From Paludibacteraceae bacterium (GTDB lineage: Bacteria > Bacteroidota > Bacteroidia > Bacteroidales > Paludibacteraceae): a DNA stretch of 64,000 nucleotides. A program made the translations under genes and the position numbers. Positions 54,501 through 63,925 of this stretch are shown piece after piece; positions within the stretch are counted from its first letter, which is position 1, and each line of letters starts with the position of its first letter. The DNA is taken from positions 25,442-89,441 of the forward strand of contig CAJOKE010000002.1 of NCBI GenBank assembly GCA_905235225.1, read 5' to 3'. The notes beneath the pieces were generated by a model. That model searched no databases, was not told where the DNA came from, and worked only from the letters and a program-made list of their open reading frames with translations.

Positions 54501-55013
54501 AAAATGCTGTCCGATTGTTTGATGAGTCTCCTGTATCTCTTTGTAACGGTTGTTTACTTCCTCTACATATTTGGTCTGTTTGCTGTCACCGTTATTGTCA
54601 GCCTTGCTGTGTTTGTAACCGCGTTTTTGATTAATATGATAAAGAACGCGCCCTATTTGCGGAAGCGTCAGTTGATGTCCCTCCGTGGCAGCATCACTGC
54701 GCAGTTTCCACAAATCAATGACATTCTCGTCCACCCGTTCCGGCAACATGTTATTGTCGCGCAATGCCTGTGTCAGCAATGCCCTGCGCATTTGATAGCG
54801 GTTGTAACCCTTACGGGCAGTGCGACGTTGGGTTCGATCAGCATTCTTAGTTATTGCTTGGCCTTTGGAGAATTGATCATTGTCATCTTTACTAATAGGC
54901 ACAATGCGACTACCAATACCCAATATCCGTTTGGGTTGGTTGTCTTCCGTTTCTATTAAAGCCCAACCGATACTATTGGTTCCTAAATCCAGTCCGAGAA
55001 TTTTTTTATTCAT
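51549..55013 (-). CDS. cas9: Type II-C CRISPR endonuclease Cas9
   Basis: 1154 residues, compact. RuvC-I: LGLDLGTNSIGWALIE (Asp10-equivalent). Arg-rich bridge helix: TARKGYNRYQMRRALLTQ. REC region follows, RuvC-II near 529 (DEARVELARELKQSRDE), HNH near 613 (ADVEIEHIIPRSILFDD) flanked by zinc-type pairs (CFYC and CRRC), RuvC-III near 782 (KRIDHRHHAIDALTVAL) and a C-terminal PAM-interacting region. All catalytic residues appear present. It cleaves DNA complementary to crRNA spacers. It is the first gene of the minus-strand cas operon and overlaps cas1 by 4 nt. A long open frame antisense to it (51903-52925) is a shadow. Confidence 0.97.
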
Positions 55014-55409
55014 GGTATGGTGTTTTTTGCGAATTTATATGATGATAACGCAAAAATTTTTCATATTAATATTTTTGTGTTATCCGTTGGTTCTGATTAA
55101 TTTACACTATGCACTATTGTCTTAATTTATTTTATGAATGTATTTCGTCTGCAAATTTACTATATATTTTTTACATACACACAAAAAAAACACACATTGA
55201 TACAGATTTCCGTATAAATGAGTTTTTACTATATAACTTTATATCATAATACGATGCATTTTAATAACTATTTTCCATAATTATGCAACAATCCATCATA
55301 TAGCAACTATTTTGCAGCAATAAAAAAGAATACGATATACCCCATAACTCGCATTTTTTTACATAAAAGTTTGCACATTTCGAAAAGATGTTGTACCTTT
55401 GCATGCTGA
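55014..55409. other. AT-rich intergenic region between cas9 and the PagL-like gene
   Basis: No gene is seen in about 400 nt. It contains the PagL-like gene's promoter (55370-55401) and a possible cas9 promoter on the minus strand (TTTG 55185-55182, 22-nt spacer, TAAATTTG 55159-55152), which would leave a leader of about 130 nt. Confidence 0.55.
55370..55401 (+). promoter_or_regulatory. Promoter of the PagL-like gene
   Basis: TTTG at 55370-55373, 20-nt spacer, TACCTTTG at 55394-55401. Transcription would start only a few bases before the ATG at 55410, so the mRNA has almost no leader. Confidence 0.77.
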
Positions 55410-56678
55410 ATGAAGAAAGTATTTTTCATAGTAGTGTCCGTACTGCTGCCAATCGTTGTATTTGGCGCGGAGAAAAAGAAATTAGATATGGACTACCGTG
55501 TCTCTTTTCGCGGCGGTGTCATTATGAATGACCTTATGAAAAACGACAAGCTTCAGAAATTTGCGCCTAATCCCAACCCTACTCTTGGCGGAGAATTTGC
55601 ACTTGCGTTTCATCCCGATTGGCAAGCATTGCACGAATGGAATGACGCCTCGATTGGTGTTGCACTGGCATATTATAATTTAGGCGACAGCAAGATGCTT
55701 GGTCATGCCATTGCGCCTTACGTGTTTATGGATATACCATTTGTACGGATTCCGCATTTTGTCTTTGGCTTGCGATTAGGTATCGGTTTCGGTTTCCTGA
55801 ATAAGACCTATTTCACAACAGTGCCGGAAGGACATGCGTACAAGGATGTCAATAACGCCAATGAATGTATAGGCAGTGTCTTTAATTTCCATTTCCCTGA
55901 AGCAGTCTATTTTGAGTTCCCGATTAAGAACGGCTGGAGCATAACCGCAGGTGGCGGATGGTATCATTTCTCGAACGGAAGTACGGTTCAGCCTAATTCC
56001 GGCTACAATATCTTTTGCGGCGAATTAGGCGCGCGTTATACTCCGACGGACAATGTTCCGCCCCGGAAATGCTGGACAAAGAATCCCGATAGCCGCAAAA
56101 AGAAGTGGGAATTGGCTTTGGCATGGTCTGGTGCTGCTCGACAAGTATATTACAAAGACCAACAGACTTTTTTCGGCTTTACGCTTCAGGCTGCCGCCTA
56201 TTGGCGGGCGCACAATGTTTTCCGTCTGGGCGGAGGCATTGACTTGTTCTACGACAACTCCTATATGCCGCGCGAAACCAAGTTTGGAAAGACCAATGTC
56301 AAGTATGCGAGGGAAAATGGCGCGGACTGCTGGCGTTTGGGAGTCAGCGTTCAGCCGGAATTGGTTGTCGGTAAATTTACATGCGGTTTTCACATGGGAG
56401 TGTATCTGATAGATGGGGTTAAGGCACTTGAAACGGATGCCAAGTACCTCACTGAAGCGCAAAAAACAGAATTGGCAGAAACGGGTCGCGTGACCAAAGG
56501 CATATTCTACCCATATGACATCGGCAGTGCCGGCCAAGGCGGACACCCTGACGGGTGGTTATACACACAATTAGTATTGCGTTATCATCTGCCTTGGCAT
56601 ATTTTCCTACAGGGAAACATGAAAACACATATATCCAAAGTGGAATTTGTGTGTTTTGGAATCGGTGCTTATTTATAA
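55410..56678 (+). CDS. PagL-like acyloxyacyl hydrolase (lipid A 3-O-deacylase family), long form
   Basis: 422 residues. Signal peptide MKKVFFIVVSVLLPIVVFGA. Alternating amphipathic strands indicate an outer-membrane barrel. GGGWYHFSNGSTVQPNSG carries the His-Ser active-site pair of PagL, near residue 190. The second half (about 215-422) is a further barrel-like part not present in the short PagL enzymes. PagL removes the 3-O-linked acyl chain of lipid A. It is adjacent to cas9 but divergent from it and not functionally tied. Confidence 0.78.
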   Translation: MKKVFFIVVSVLLPIVVFGAEKKKLDMDYRVSFRGGVIMNDLMKNDKLQKFAPNPNPTLGGEFALAFHPDWQALHEWNDASIGVALAYYNLGDSKMLGHAIAPYVFMDIPFVRIPHFVFGLRLGIGFGFLNKTYFTTVPEGHAYKDVNNANECIGSVFNFHFPEAVYFEFPIKNGWSITAGGGWYHFSNGSTVQPNSGYNIFCGELGARYTPTDNVPPRKCWTKNPDSRKKKWELALAWSGAARQVYYKDQQTFFGFTLQAAAYWRAHNVFRLGGGIDLFYDNSYMPRETKFGKTNVKYARENGADCWRLGVSVQPELVVGKFTCGFHMGVYLIDGVKALETDAKYLTEAQKTELAETGRVTKGIFYPYDIGSAGQGGHPDGWLYTQLVLRYHLPWHIFLQGNMKTHISKVEFVCFGIGAYL

Positions 56679-56682
56679 CCGT

Positions 56683-57909
56683 TTACGCATCTAACCGCAG
56701 TAATTGGTCTTCCATCAAGTATATCTGCTCCAATGGTATTCCGTTGTCTTTCAATGCTTTTCGGCTCGGACGGAACAAATCAAAGAAAGCTTTGTTTGAC
56801 CGACAAAGCCGCTTAGCTTCCTTGTAGTTTTCGTATGCCATCATACGGTCTCCACGGAGGAAAAAAATGTGTCCGTAATTCAGATAATCCTGCGCTGTCG
56901 CCTCATTTTTACGCATTCGAGCGACAAGCCACTCTTCTGCTTCGTCCAACTCATCCCACATGAACTCCATTGATCCGGACTGCAAGTATAACATTTTCAC
57001 CGCTTCAATGCGTGATTCATCTTCACCGATAATCTCGTCAAAAACCCACGTGTCCGGAAATATGTCAACAATAGTCTGCATATACTCCAGCGTGGATTGT
57101 GGAATATATTCCGCCAAACGGTCAATCGTATCACTAACCGATTCATTTTCAACAGATAAATCTTCCATCAAATTCAACACCTCATCCGGCAAATCATCCT
57201 GCGTGATATGATATTTCTGATTGGGTTTAACCGTATTCGTATTAGCTGCACGAATAATGGCTTTGACAGCCAGGAATGCTTCTTCCCCATCGCCTAAATG
57301 CTCCATGAAAACGTCTTGCAAATGTTCGAAGAAATCAATACGAGAATCCCATTGCGCCAATAAAAGAATGACCAAGATACATGCCTGCTCGGAAATCATA
57401 GGGTCGTCAACTCCGATTGTTTCAATCAAAGCCTCAAAGGCGTCCGTCTGAAAATGCTCACGTAAATTATTATTAAGTGCGGACAGTACCATTAATGCCA
57501 TGCCTCTCCGCTGCGGGTCATTAACGAGGTCACGATACCAATCCAAATCTTCCTCGCGCAGATGGACACACATGGAGAAGTAGCGCAAGACACCTTGTAT
57601 ATCCGCCTCGTCAAATCCCGCCATTTCAGGTGATAATCCGCGTTTGATACGAATATCGGCATACATCTCGTCCATTAACTGCAGTGTTTCGGATGTCAGT
57701 TTATTATGAACCGCCTCACGATCGGGATCATCCGCCGCAACATAATAGTCGAACATGGAGTTGTAACTCTGTGTTATAGAGTGAATTCTGTCAACATACG
57801 GACCAAATCCCAATTCCTGCGCCCACTGGCGAAGAATAGCCAAAGCGTGATTAACCATTCGCTCGCTCAATGCACGCTCCATCATATTACGTTGCTCGTC
57901 CAGCGTCAT
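56683..57909 (-). CDS. Helical repeat protein of unknown function
   Basis: 408 residues, no signal peptide or transmembrane segment, very acidic in the middle. It is mostly alpha-helical (IQGVLRYFSMCVHLREEDLD, MALMVLSALNNNLREHF), and the last 90 residues look like a TPR pair (AQDYLNYGHIFFLRGDRMMA, YENYKEAKRLCRSN). I do not recognise the family; it resembles cytoplasmic Bacteroidota scaffold proteins. Its start overlaps the stop of the glycosyltransferase gene upstream (ATGA). Confidence 0.72.
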   Translation of the reverse strand: MTLDEQRNMMERALSERMVNHALAILRQWAQELGFGPYVDRIHSITQSYNSMFDYYVAADDPDREAVHNKLTSETLQLMDEMYADIRIKRGLSPEMAGFDEADIQGVLRYFSMCVHLREEDLDWYRDLVNDPQRRGMALMVLSALNNNLREHFQTDAFEALIETIGVDDPMISEQACILVILLLAQWDSRIDFFEHLQDVFMEHLGDGEEAFLAVKAIIRAANTNTVKPNQKYHITQDDLPDEVLNLMEDLSVENESVSDTIDRLAEYIPQSTLEYMQTIVDIFPDTWVFDEIIGEDESRIEAVKMLYLQSGSMEFMWDELDEAEEWLVARMRKNEATAQDYLNYGHIFFLRGDRMMAYENYKEAKRLCRSNKAFFDLFRPSRKALKDNGIPLEQIYLMEDQLLRLDA

Positions 57910-58874
57910 ATAGTCTTGCTAATCAAATAATCGTTACGCGATTGTGAATTACGGCTAATCATCTCTCCAAGGAATCCTGCCAGAAAGAGCATACACCCCA
58001 AAACCATTGCCAATATAGAGAGATGGAAATAAGGGTTATTAGCCACCAACATGGCGTGTTGACCATGACTGAGAGCATATAATTTCATAGCCCCGACCAC
58101 AATAATTGCCACAAAGCCAAGCAAAAACATCAGGCTGCCAATAAGTCCGAAAAAGTGCATGGGCTGCTTCCCAAACTTGTTCAGGAACCATAATGTCAAC
58201 AAATCAAGATAACCGTTTACAAAACGACTAAGCCCAAACTTGGAAACGCCAAACTCGCGTTTGCGATGTTGCACCACTTTTTCGCCAATATTTGTGAAAC
58301 CGGCATTTTTAGCAAGATACGGGATATAACGGTGCATTTCAGAAAACACCTCTATATTTTTCACAACTTCCGACCTGTATGCCTTCAGACCGCAATTCAT
58401 GTCATGTAACTGAATGCCGGTCACTTTACGTGCGGTAGCATTAAATAATTTAGAAGGCAGGTTCTTGGTGAATTTGTTGTCAAAGCGTTTTTTCTTCCAT
58501 CCGCTGACAAGGTCAAACCCGTCTTCAGTTATCATGCGATACAATTCAGGAATCTCATCCGGAGAATCTTGTAAATCAGCATCCATCGTGATAACCACAT
58601 CTCCCTTCGCAGCCTGAAAGCCGCAATATAGAGCAGCTGATTTGCCATAATTTCTGCGGAAGCATATGCCGCGAACGGGGTTGTTTTCATTCTTGTCGGC
58701 ATACTTCGCCCGCAGATCTTCAATCACTTGCCATGAATTATCCGTAGAACCGTCATTGACAAAAATGACTTCATATGAGAAACTATTTTCCTCCATGACT
58801 TTGCTAATCCAATCACAAAGTTTAGGTAGCGATTCCGCCTCATTATAAAGAGGGACGATGACAGAGATATTCAT
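57906..58874 (-). CDS. GtrB/DPM1-like family 2 glycosyltransferase
   Basis: 322 residues. GT2 domain: ISVIVPLYNEAESLPKLCDW, VIFVNDGSTDNSW, VITMDADLQDSPDEIPE. Two C-terminal transmembrane helices (about 232-258 and 275-298). Such enzymes transfer a sugar from a nucleotide donor to undecaprenyl phosphate, as in GtrB or ArnC. Which sugar is unknown. Confidence 0.88.
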   Translation of the reverse strand: MNISVIVPLYNEAESLPKLCDWISKVMEENSFSYEVIFVNDGSTDNSWQVIEDLRAKYADKNENNPVRGICFRRNYGKSAALYCGFQAAKGDVVITMDADLQDSPDEIPELYRMITEDGFDLVSGWKKKRFDNKFTKNLPSKLFNATARKVTGIQLHDMNCGLKAYRSEVVKNIEVFSEMHRYIPYLAKNAGFTNIGEKVVQHRKREFGVSKFGLSRFVNGYLDLLTLWFLNKFGKQPMHFFGLIGSLMFLLGFVAIIVVGAMKLYALSHGQHAMLVANNPYFHLSILAMVLGCMLFLAGFLGEMISRNSQSRNDYLISKTI

Positions 58875-58887
58875 ATATTATTGTATA

Positions 58888-59868
58888 TTACGAGTTAACA
58901 ATTTCAACATGCGGATATGCAAATGTAAATCCATATTTGGGCAATTCGGTATAAAATTGCTGCTGAATACTAAAGAACACATCCCAATAATCATCACTAC
59001 GAACCCAAGCACGTACAACAAAAGTAATGTCATTCTCATTAAGCGATTTCAGTGCCACAAACGGATCCGGAATTGCCTCTATTCGATAATTGACCGTAGA
59101 AAGTTGATATTTGCTAATATCCAATTCATTATAAAGAGCATTGATATCGGTATCGGCTTTGAGTATCCGAGGGTGAGCTTCCAACAGGGTCAGGATAGTT
59201 TTTTTGCACTCCTCTGCATCAACACCATAAGAAACACTTACATTCCACTCCACTCTACGTAACGGGCGACCGGAATAGTTGTTAATTGTACCATTTGACA
59301 ATGCGCCATTCGGCAAAATAACCACACGGTTGTCGGGCGTCAATATCTTTGTTGTTGTAATATTAACTTCCTTTACCGTACCGCTGAATCCTTGTGCTTC
59401 AATAAAATCACCTGCTTTAAATGGTTTGAATGCCAATAACATTATACCACCGGCAAAGTTCTGAACCGTACCGGACAATGCCATACCAATTGCCATGCCG
59501 CCGGCTGCCAATAATGCCGCTAACGCTGTTGTATCAACACCTACTGTTCCTATACTGATGACCACCAGCAATACGGTCAATGCAATAGATACAAATGATG
59601 AAATGAATGAGGCTAACGTTGCCTCGGTTTTACGCCGTTCAAACGAACGCTTCATGAGTTTTTTTATCCACCCAATCAGCCAAATACCGACCACATAGAT
59701 CAAGAGGGCAACCAACACACGCAGTCCGAAATCCAATGCACTACGCCCTAAACTGTGCATGAATGTTTCAGGGTCTGTTTGGATTTGATATATAATATCC
59801 TTTGTTACCTGTTTGACTGAGTCAGGAGGAATTACTTTCGGCGTTATTGGTAATGATTGTAACAGCAT
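58888..59868 (-). CDS. MscS-family mechanosensitive channel
   Basis: 326 residues from the ATG at 59868; the frame extends to 59946, but that part would overlap the RelA-like gene. Three transmembrane helices (about 45-175) lead into the pore helix GGMAIGMALSGTVQNFAGG and the cytoplasmic beta domain (FKAGDFIEAQGFSGTVKEVN, ILPNGALSNGTINNYS). It opens under membrane tension to release osmolytes. It follows the RelA-like gene by 13 nt. Confidence 0.92.
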   Translation of the reverse strand: MLLQSLPITPKVIPPDSVKQVTKDIIYQIQTDPETFMHSLGRSALDFGLRVLVALLIYVVGIWLIGWIKKLMKRSFERRKTEATLASFISSFVSIALTVLLVVISIGTVGVDTTALAALLAAGGMAIGMALSGTVQNFAGGIMLLAFKPFKAGDFIEAQGFSGTVKEVNITTTKILTPDNRVVILPNGALSNGTINNYSGRPLRRVEWNVSVSYGVDAEECKKTILTLLEAHPRILKADTDINALYNELDISKYQLSTVNYRIEAIPDPFVALKSLNENDITFVVRAWVRSDDYWDVFFSIQQQFYTELPKYGFTFAYPHVEIVNS

Positions 59869-59881
59869 AACTCTATATTTA

Positions 59882-61321
59882 TTATTTCTTTGCCCAGCGG
59901 GCAGGTAAGATTCTGTACGGATAACGCTGGCGCATGTTCTCCGCATTTGTACAATTGCAGCAGTGAATCCTTATTCCTTTGGTTACACTGACGAACGCAA
60001 AAATAGGGTCACCCGGCTTAGGGGAGCAGCAAGTAGCAAGGTTGTAATCAACATTTTTCACATTCATATCAACCTCAATTGCCAAAGCGGACAAATCTTC
60101 CTTGGGAACGTATTCGCTTTTTTCTGTATGAATAACAGCAGGTTGTTCGTCTAATTGGGTATAAGTTTCACGAAGCCGCAATACATCTTCTTTTCCTTGG
60201 GCAAGGGATTGGAACATATCCGAAACAGCCTTATAACCAAGTTTGGTAGCCATTTTGGATATGCGGCCTTCGTCCATATCTATCTTCCAGTTTTTGAAAC
60301 GGCGTTCCAAGATTTCGCGCCCTTCAGCGGCAAATTTGTACTCTACTTCCTTAAGTGCCTGACGGATTTTATTTTTTGCCTTGGTAGAAACAACAAATGT
60401 CAGCCAATCTTGCGTCGGATGCTGGTTCGGTGAAGTGAGAATCTCGACCTGGTCACCATTCTCCAGTTGTTGTCTAATCGGTACATTCTGATTACGGATA
60501 CGTCCGCCAATACAATGGCACCCGACTTCCGTATGCACAGAAAATGCAAAATCCAAAACCGTCGCCCCCGCAGGCAGACGACGCAAATCGCCGGTTGGTG
60601 TAAACACATATACAGCATTGGGGGCAATATTTGTCGCGCCGGCATTAACCCCTTTATATGCCCAGTGTGCAGCTACACCTTTTTCGGCAATCTCATCCAT
60701 CCGCTTTGTTCGGATTTGGACCTCCACCCATTTGTTATCAGGTCCCAAGACCGTAGTATGCAGGCTTTCATATCCGTTTTCTTTCGGAACAGATAACCAG
60801 TCACGCAGCCGTTTGGGATTAGGCTGAAAGACATCCGTAATCAACGAATAAACTTGCCAGCAATCGGATTTCTCTTTCTCCAACGGGGAATCCAGAATAA
60901 TCCGTATGGCAAACAAATCGTATATTCGGTCTATGTCACAGTGCTGCATCTCCATTTTATGCGCAATGGAGTGAATCGATTTTGGACGCCCTTTGATAGT
61001 AAACGAAAAACCTTCTTTCGTCAATTTTTCCCGTAACGGCGTAATAAAACGCTCAATATACGCATCACGTTCAGACTTTTTTTCATTTAACGCCTGAGCT
61101 ATATATTTATAGGTGTTATAATTGGTAAACTTCAAAGACAAGTCTTCCATTTCCGTTTTAATCTGATACAAGCCCAAACGGTGTGCCAATTTTGCGTGCA
61201 AATCAGAAGTCTCGCGCGCCACATGACGACGACGTTCCGAATCACCTTCTTTGTCCAACTCACGGAGCAATTCCAGCCGCTCCGTCAAAATATCATATAA
61301 AACCTTATTGCTGTCTGCCAT
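59882..61321 (-). CDS. RelA/SpoT homologue lacking HD and ACT domains
   Basis: 479 residues from the ATG at 61321. It opens with a remnant of the pre-synthetase region (VLYDILTERLELLRELDKEG, VARETSDLHAKLAHRLGLY), then the synthetase domain (GRPKSIHSIAHKMEMQ, IYDLFAIRIILDSPLEKEKS, ENGYESLHTTVLGPDN, WVEVQIRTKRMDEIAEKGVA), a TGS domain (about 240-305, VYVFTPTGDLRRLPAGATV) and a helical/zinc region (ATCCSPKPGDPIFAF, IHCCNCTNAENM). Long RSH enzymes run to about 740 residues with an N-terminal HD hydrolase and a C-terminal ACT; both are missing. It is probably a pppGpp synthetase without hydrolase. It has its own weak promoter upstream, so truncation is not a frame artefact. Confidence 0.86.
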   Translation of the reverse strand: MADSNKVLYDILTERLELLRELDKEGDSERRRHVARETSDLHAKLAHRLGLYQIKTEMEDLSLKFTNYNTYKYIAQALNEKKSERDAYIERFITPLREKLTKEGFSFTIKGRPKSIHSIAHKMEMQHCDIDRIYDLFAIRIILDSPLEKEKSDCWQVYSLITDVFQPNPKRLRDWLSVPKENGYESLHTTVLGPDNKWVEVQIRTKRMDEIAEKGVAAHWAYKGVNAGATNIAPNAVYVFTPTGDLRRLPAGATVLDFAFSVHTEVGCHCIGGRIRNQNVPIRQQLENGDQVEILTSPNQHPTQDWLTFVVSTKAKNKIRQALKEVEYKFAAEGREILERRFKNWKIDMDEGRISKMATKLGYKAVSDMFQSLAQGKEDVLRLRETYTQLDEQPAVIHTEKSEYVPKEDLSALAIEVDMNVKNVDYNLATCCSPKPGDPIFAFVSVTKGIRIHCCNCTNAENMRQRYPYRILPARWAKK

Positions 61322-61362
61322 ATAGTTTGTCTGCAATTTCAAATATTAGTACAATTAACGTG

Positions 61363-61397
61363 CAAAGTTATAACATTTATTTTGATTATACAACAAA
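61363..61397 (-). promoter_or_regulatory. Probable promoter of the RelA-like gene
   Basis: Minus strand TAACTTTG (61370-61363) is a good -7 box. The -33 element is weaker: GTTG at 61394-61391 with a 20-nt spacer, or TTTG (61397-61394) with 23 nt. Confidence 0.55.
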
Positions 61398-61439
61398 AAT
61401 GCCATAATAATGCGATTTTACTAAAAAAAACAGAAAAAA

Positions 61440-61471
61440 TTTGTGTGGATAAAAAAAATATAGTAATTTTG
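61440..61471 (+). promoter_or_regulatory. Promoter of the gene at 61510
   Basis: TTTG at 61440-61443, 20-nt spacer, TAATTTTG at 61464-61471. Predicted start near 61478, 32 nt before the ATG. Confidence 0.78.
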
Positions 61472-61509
61472 CGCTGTAGAAAAGTAAATAATTTATATAC
61501 CATAAAACA

Positions 61510-62262
61510 ATGAGTAAAACAATAATTCGCATTTTGTTAGGTGTTGCAGCGTGTGCTTTGGCATATTTCTGCGTAATGAGTGTAGTTACCCCTATTCGTT
61601 TCGAGGAAACCCGTTCGGCTCGGGAAACACAAGTGGTTAAGAACCTTATTGCCATCCGTACGGCAGAGACAGAGTTTCAACATGTTAACGGTCGCTATAC
61701 CGCCGATTTGGATTCGTTGGTATTATTTCTCCGAAATACTCCCAAAAAAGAGGTATTGAAAGAAGGTGCGCTAACAGACAAACAATTAGAGGCAGGGTTG
61801 ACAGAGCATAAAGCTGTCAAGATTCTTGACCAAGCCAAGGCAAAAGCTTCCCGTAAACAAGAGTTTTCAAGCAATGATGAGTTGTATGCCTATGTATGGG
61901 CAAACGATAAAGATGTAAAGAATAACGGATTGCAAGGTTTCCGCCGTGATACAATCTACAAGAACATGATTGAAACTCTATACAAAGGTGAATACAATGC
62001 AGACAATATCGCAGGTATCATTATTGTCCCATTCTCTAACGGACAACGCTTTGAAGTAGAGGTCAATAACACTTATACCACTTCACAAGGTATCCAAGTT
62101 CCGCTTCTTGAGGTTCGCGCACATTACAATGTATATTTAAGCGATTTGAACGAACAAGAATTGGTTAATTTGATTGATAAAGAGACAAAATTGGAACATT
62201 ATCCCGGTCTGAAGATCGGTGATATTTATGCCCCGAACAACAATGCGGGTAACTGGGAATAA
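61510..62262 (+). CDS. Conserved membrane-anchored protein of unknown function
   Basis: 250 residues. A single N-terminal transmembrane segment (IIRILLGVAACALAYFCVMS) is followed by an extracytoplasmic part with a pilin-like helix (VVKNLIAIRTAETEFQHVNG, RYTADLDSLVLFL) and a beta-rich C-terminal half. It resembles a conserved Bacteroidota family of unknown function with a similar ETR-helix. The stop overlaps the rsmD start (TAATG). Confidence 0.72.
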   Translation: MSKTIIRILLGVAACALAYFCVMSVVTPIRFEETRSARETQVVKNLIAIRTAETEFQHVNGRYTADLDSLVLFLRNTPKKEVLKEGALTDKQLEAGLTEHKAVKILDQAKAKASRKQEFSSNDELYAYVWANDKDVKNNGLQGFRRDTIYKNMIETLYKGEYNADNIAGIIIVPFSNGQRFEVEVNNTYTTSQGIQVPLLEVRAHYNVYLSDLNEQELVNLIDKETKLEHYPGLKIGDIYAPNNNAGNWE

Positions 62263-62804
62263 TGAGAATCATATCAGGTAAATACAGGGGGCGGCGATTG
62301 TCGCCCCCTAAAAATATAACAGCACGTCCAACTACAGATTTTGCAAAAGAAAGTCTGTTTAACCTACTCAATAACCGTATGGACTTTGAGGGGATAGATA
62401 TGCTTGATTTGTTTGCAGGAACAGGCAGTATCGGTTTGGAATTTGTCTCACGCGGAGCAAGAGAAGTGACTGCTGTCGAGTTGGCACATGTCCAACAGAA
62501 TTTTATAATCACCACATGCAAGCAATTAGGCATAAACAATCTAACTGTTATTCGCGGCGATGTATTCCGTTATATTAATGCGTGTATGATAAAGTATGAC
62601 TTTATATATGCAGATCCTCCCTACGCATTAGATCGTTTACCTGAATTACCGAACCTAATATTCGGACATGAAATGCTCAAGAAAGACGGATTATTCGTTC
62701 TTGAGCATAGTAAGGATAATGATTTCAGCAATCATCCTAATTTTGTAGAAAAGAGGACATACGGAAGTGTGAATTTCTCATTCTTCACTCCTCATTGTCA
62801 ATAG
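62262..62804 (+). CDS. rsmD: 16S rRNA (guanine966-N2)-methyltransferase
   Basis: 180 residues. MRIISGKYRGRRLSPPKNIT is the typical N-terminus, MLDLFAGTGSIGLEFVSRGA the SAM-binding motif I, and IYADPPYALD the catalytic NPPY-type motif. Methylates G966 of 16S rRNA. Its last 20 nt overlap the YitT-family gene on the other strand. Confidence 0.93.
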   Translation: MRIISGKYRGRRLSPPKNITARPTTDFAKESLFNLLNNRMDFEGIDMLDLFAGTGSIGLEFVSRGAREVTAVELAHVQQNFIITTCKQLGINNLTVIRGDVFRYINACMIKYDFIYADPPYALDRLPELPNLIFGHEMLKKDGLFVLEHSKDNDFSNHPNFVEKRTYGSVNFSFFTPHCQ

Positions 62805-63897
62805 CAATACGACCGTTCAGTTTTTTATGTTTCAACCATAAGCCATAAACCTCAGAACAGTTACCGGCAGTAATAAATGCCTGTATTTTATTTGCACGGA
62901 TATAATCCATTAACGAAGCAAATTCATCTTGTGTCAACAAAGTTTGTATTTCCACATGCTGATCCTGTGAATACCCGCCTTTTACCTGATAGAGAGAACA
63001 TCCTCGAACCAAGGTATCTATAATATATTGACGAATGATTTCATGGTCATCAGATATAATACAAACACGCTTGCGACGATTAAACGAGTCCGTAAAGTGA
63101 TTGATAACCAATCCGTTAATCCATGTACCGATAAGACCGATTACCACCATACGGAAATCATTAATTAAAAATGCAGAGCAACATATCAGTGCACCACCGA
63201 TACTAACAGATACTCCAATATCAAAGTGAAGATACTTATTGATAATCTTAGCCAAGATATCCAAACCGCCAGTGGAAGCATTAATACGGAACTCAATGGC
63301 TTGGCATGCGGAAAGCAAGAATACAAAGCAGACAAGGTCGAACCAGACATCGCCCATTCCTAAGCCCGCAGACATGACCGAATCCTTAACTTGCTCCATT
63401 AATTCACCTGCACGATTGATAATATACGGATTACCATGTGCATCCAAAACTGTTTGTCCAGCCTGCACTTGCTCCAAAATTTCAGGATTGGAAATAACAC
63501 GATGGGTAAAATTAGTATATGGATAAATACGATCCCAAACCTGCATTAACGGACCCAAAATCATAGCAGTATAAACCGTTTTAGCCCCAAACTCATTGCC
63601 AATCAAAACAAAGGCAAGCAGCAGAAGGAACGCATTAATACCCATAATCCAATAAGAAAGGGTATCCGGTGTCCCACCCAAAACGGTATTAATAACGATA
63701 CTGAGACCGGAAATTGTACCAACAATCAGGTGACTTGGCATAAGGAAATAGTAAACTGCCGCAGCACCAATGAAGATGCCGCCGGTCATAATAACCAATT
63801 CTTTCCAAAACTTTTTTGTTTTTACCGCTTCCAGGAATGAGATACCAAGCTCTTTCCAATAAGCAAATGTAAAGTAATTGCGCAGCGTGTTATCCAT
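62785..63897 (-). CDS. YitT-family membrane protein (DUF161/DUF2179)
   Basis: 370 residues. Transmembrane segments at about 35-290 (GGIFIGAAAVYYFLMPSHLI, GTISGLSIVINTVLGG, SIGGALICCSAFLIND) form the DUF161 part with a soluble insertion. The last 85 residues are the cytoplasmic DUF2179 domain (IISDDHEIIRQYIIDTLVRG, LLTQDEFASLMDYIRANK). The function is unknown in most cases. Confidence 0.88.
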   Translation of the reverse strand: MDNTLRNYFTFAYWKELGISFLEAVKTKKFWKELVIMTGGIFIGAAAVYYFLMPSHLIVGTISGLSIVINTVLGGTPDTLSYWIMGINAFLLLLAFVLIGNEFGAKTVYTAMILGPLMQVWDRIYPYTNFTHRVISNPEILEQVQAGQTVLDAHGNPYIINRAGELMEQVKDSVMSAGLGMGDVWFDLVCFVFLLSACQAIEFRINASTGGLDILAKIINKYLHFDIGVSVSIGGALICCSAFLINDFRMVVIGLIGTWINGLVINHFTDSFNRRKRVCIISDDHEIIRQYIIDTLVRGCSLYQVKGGYSQDQHVEIQTLLTQDEFASLMDYIRANKIQAFITAGNCSEVYGLWLKHKKLNGRIAIDNEE

Positions 63898-63925
63898 AGT
63901 ATTTTAACGTGAGTTCGATATAATT

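Noticed and set aside
55014..55409. Possible regulatory RNA upstream of cas9
   Set aside because: Only AT-rich sequence without a convincing stem; nothing beyond possible promoter boxes.
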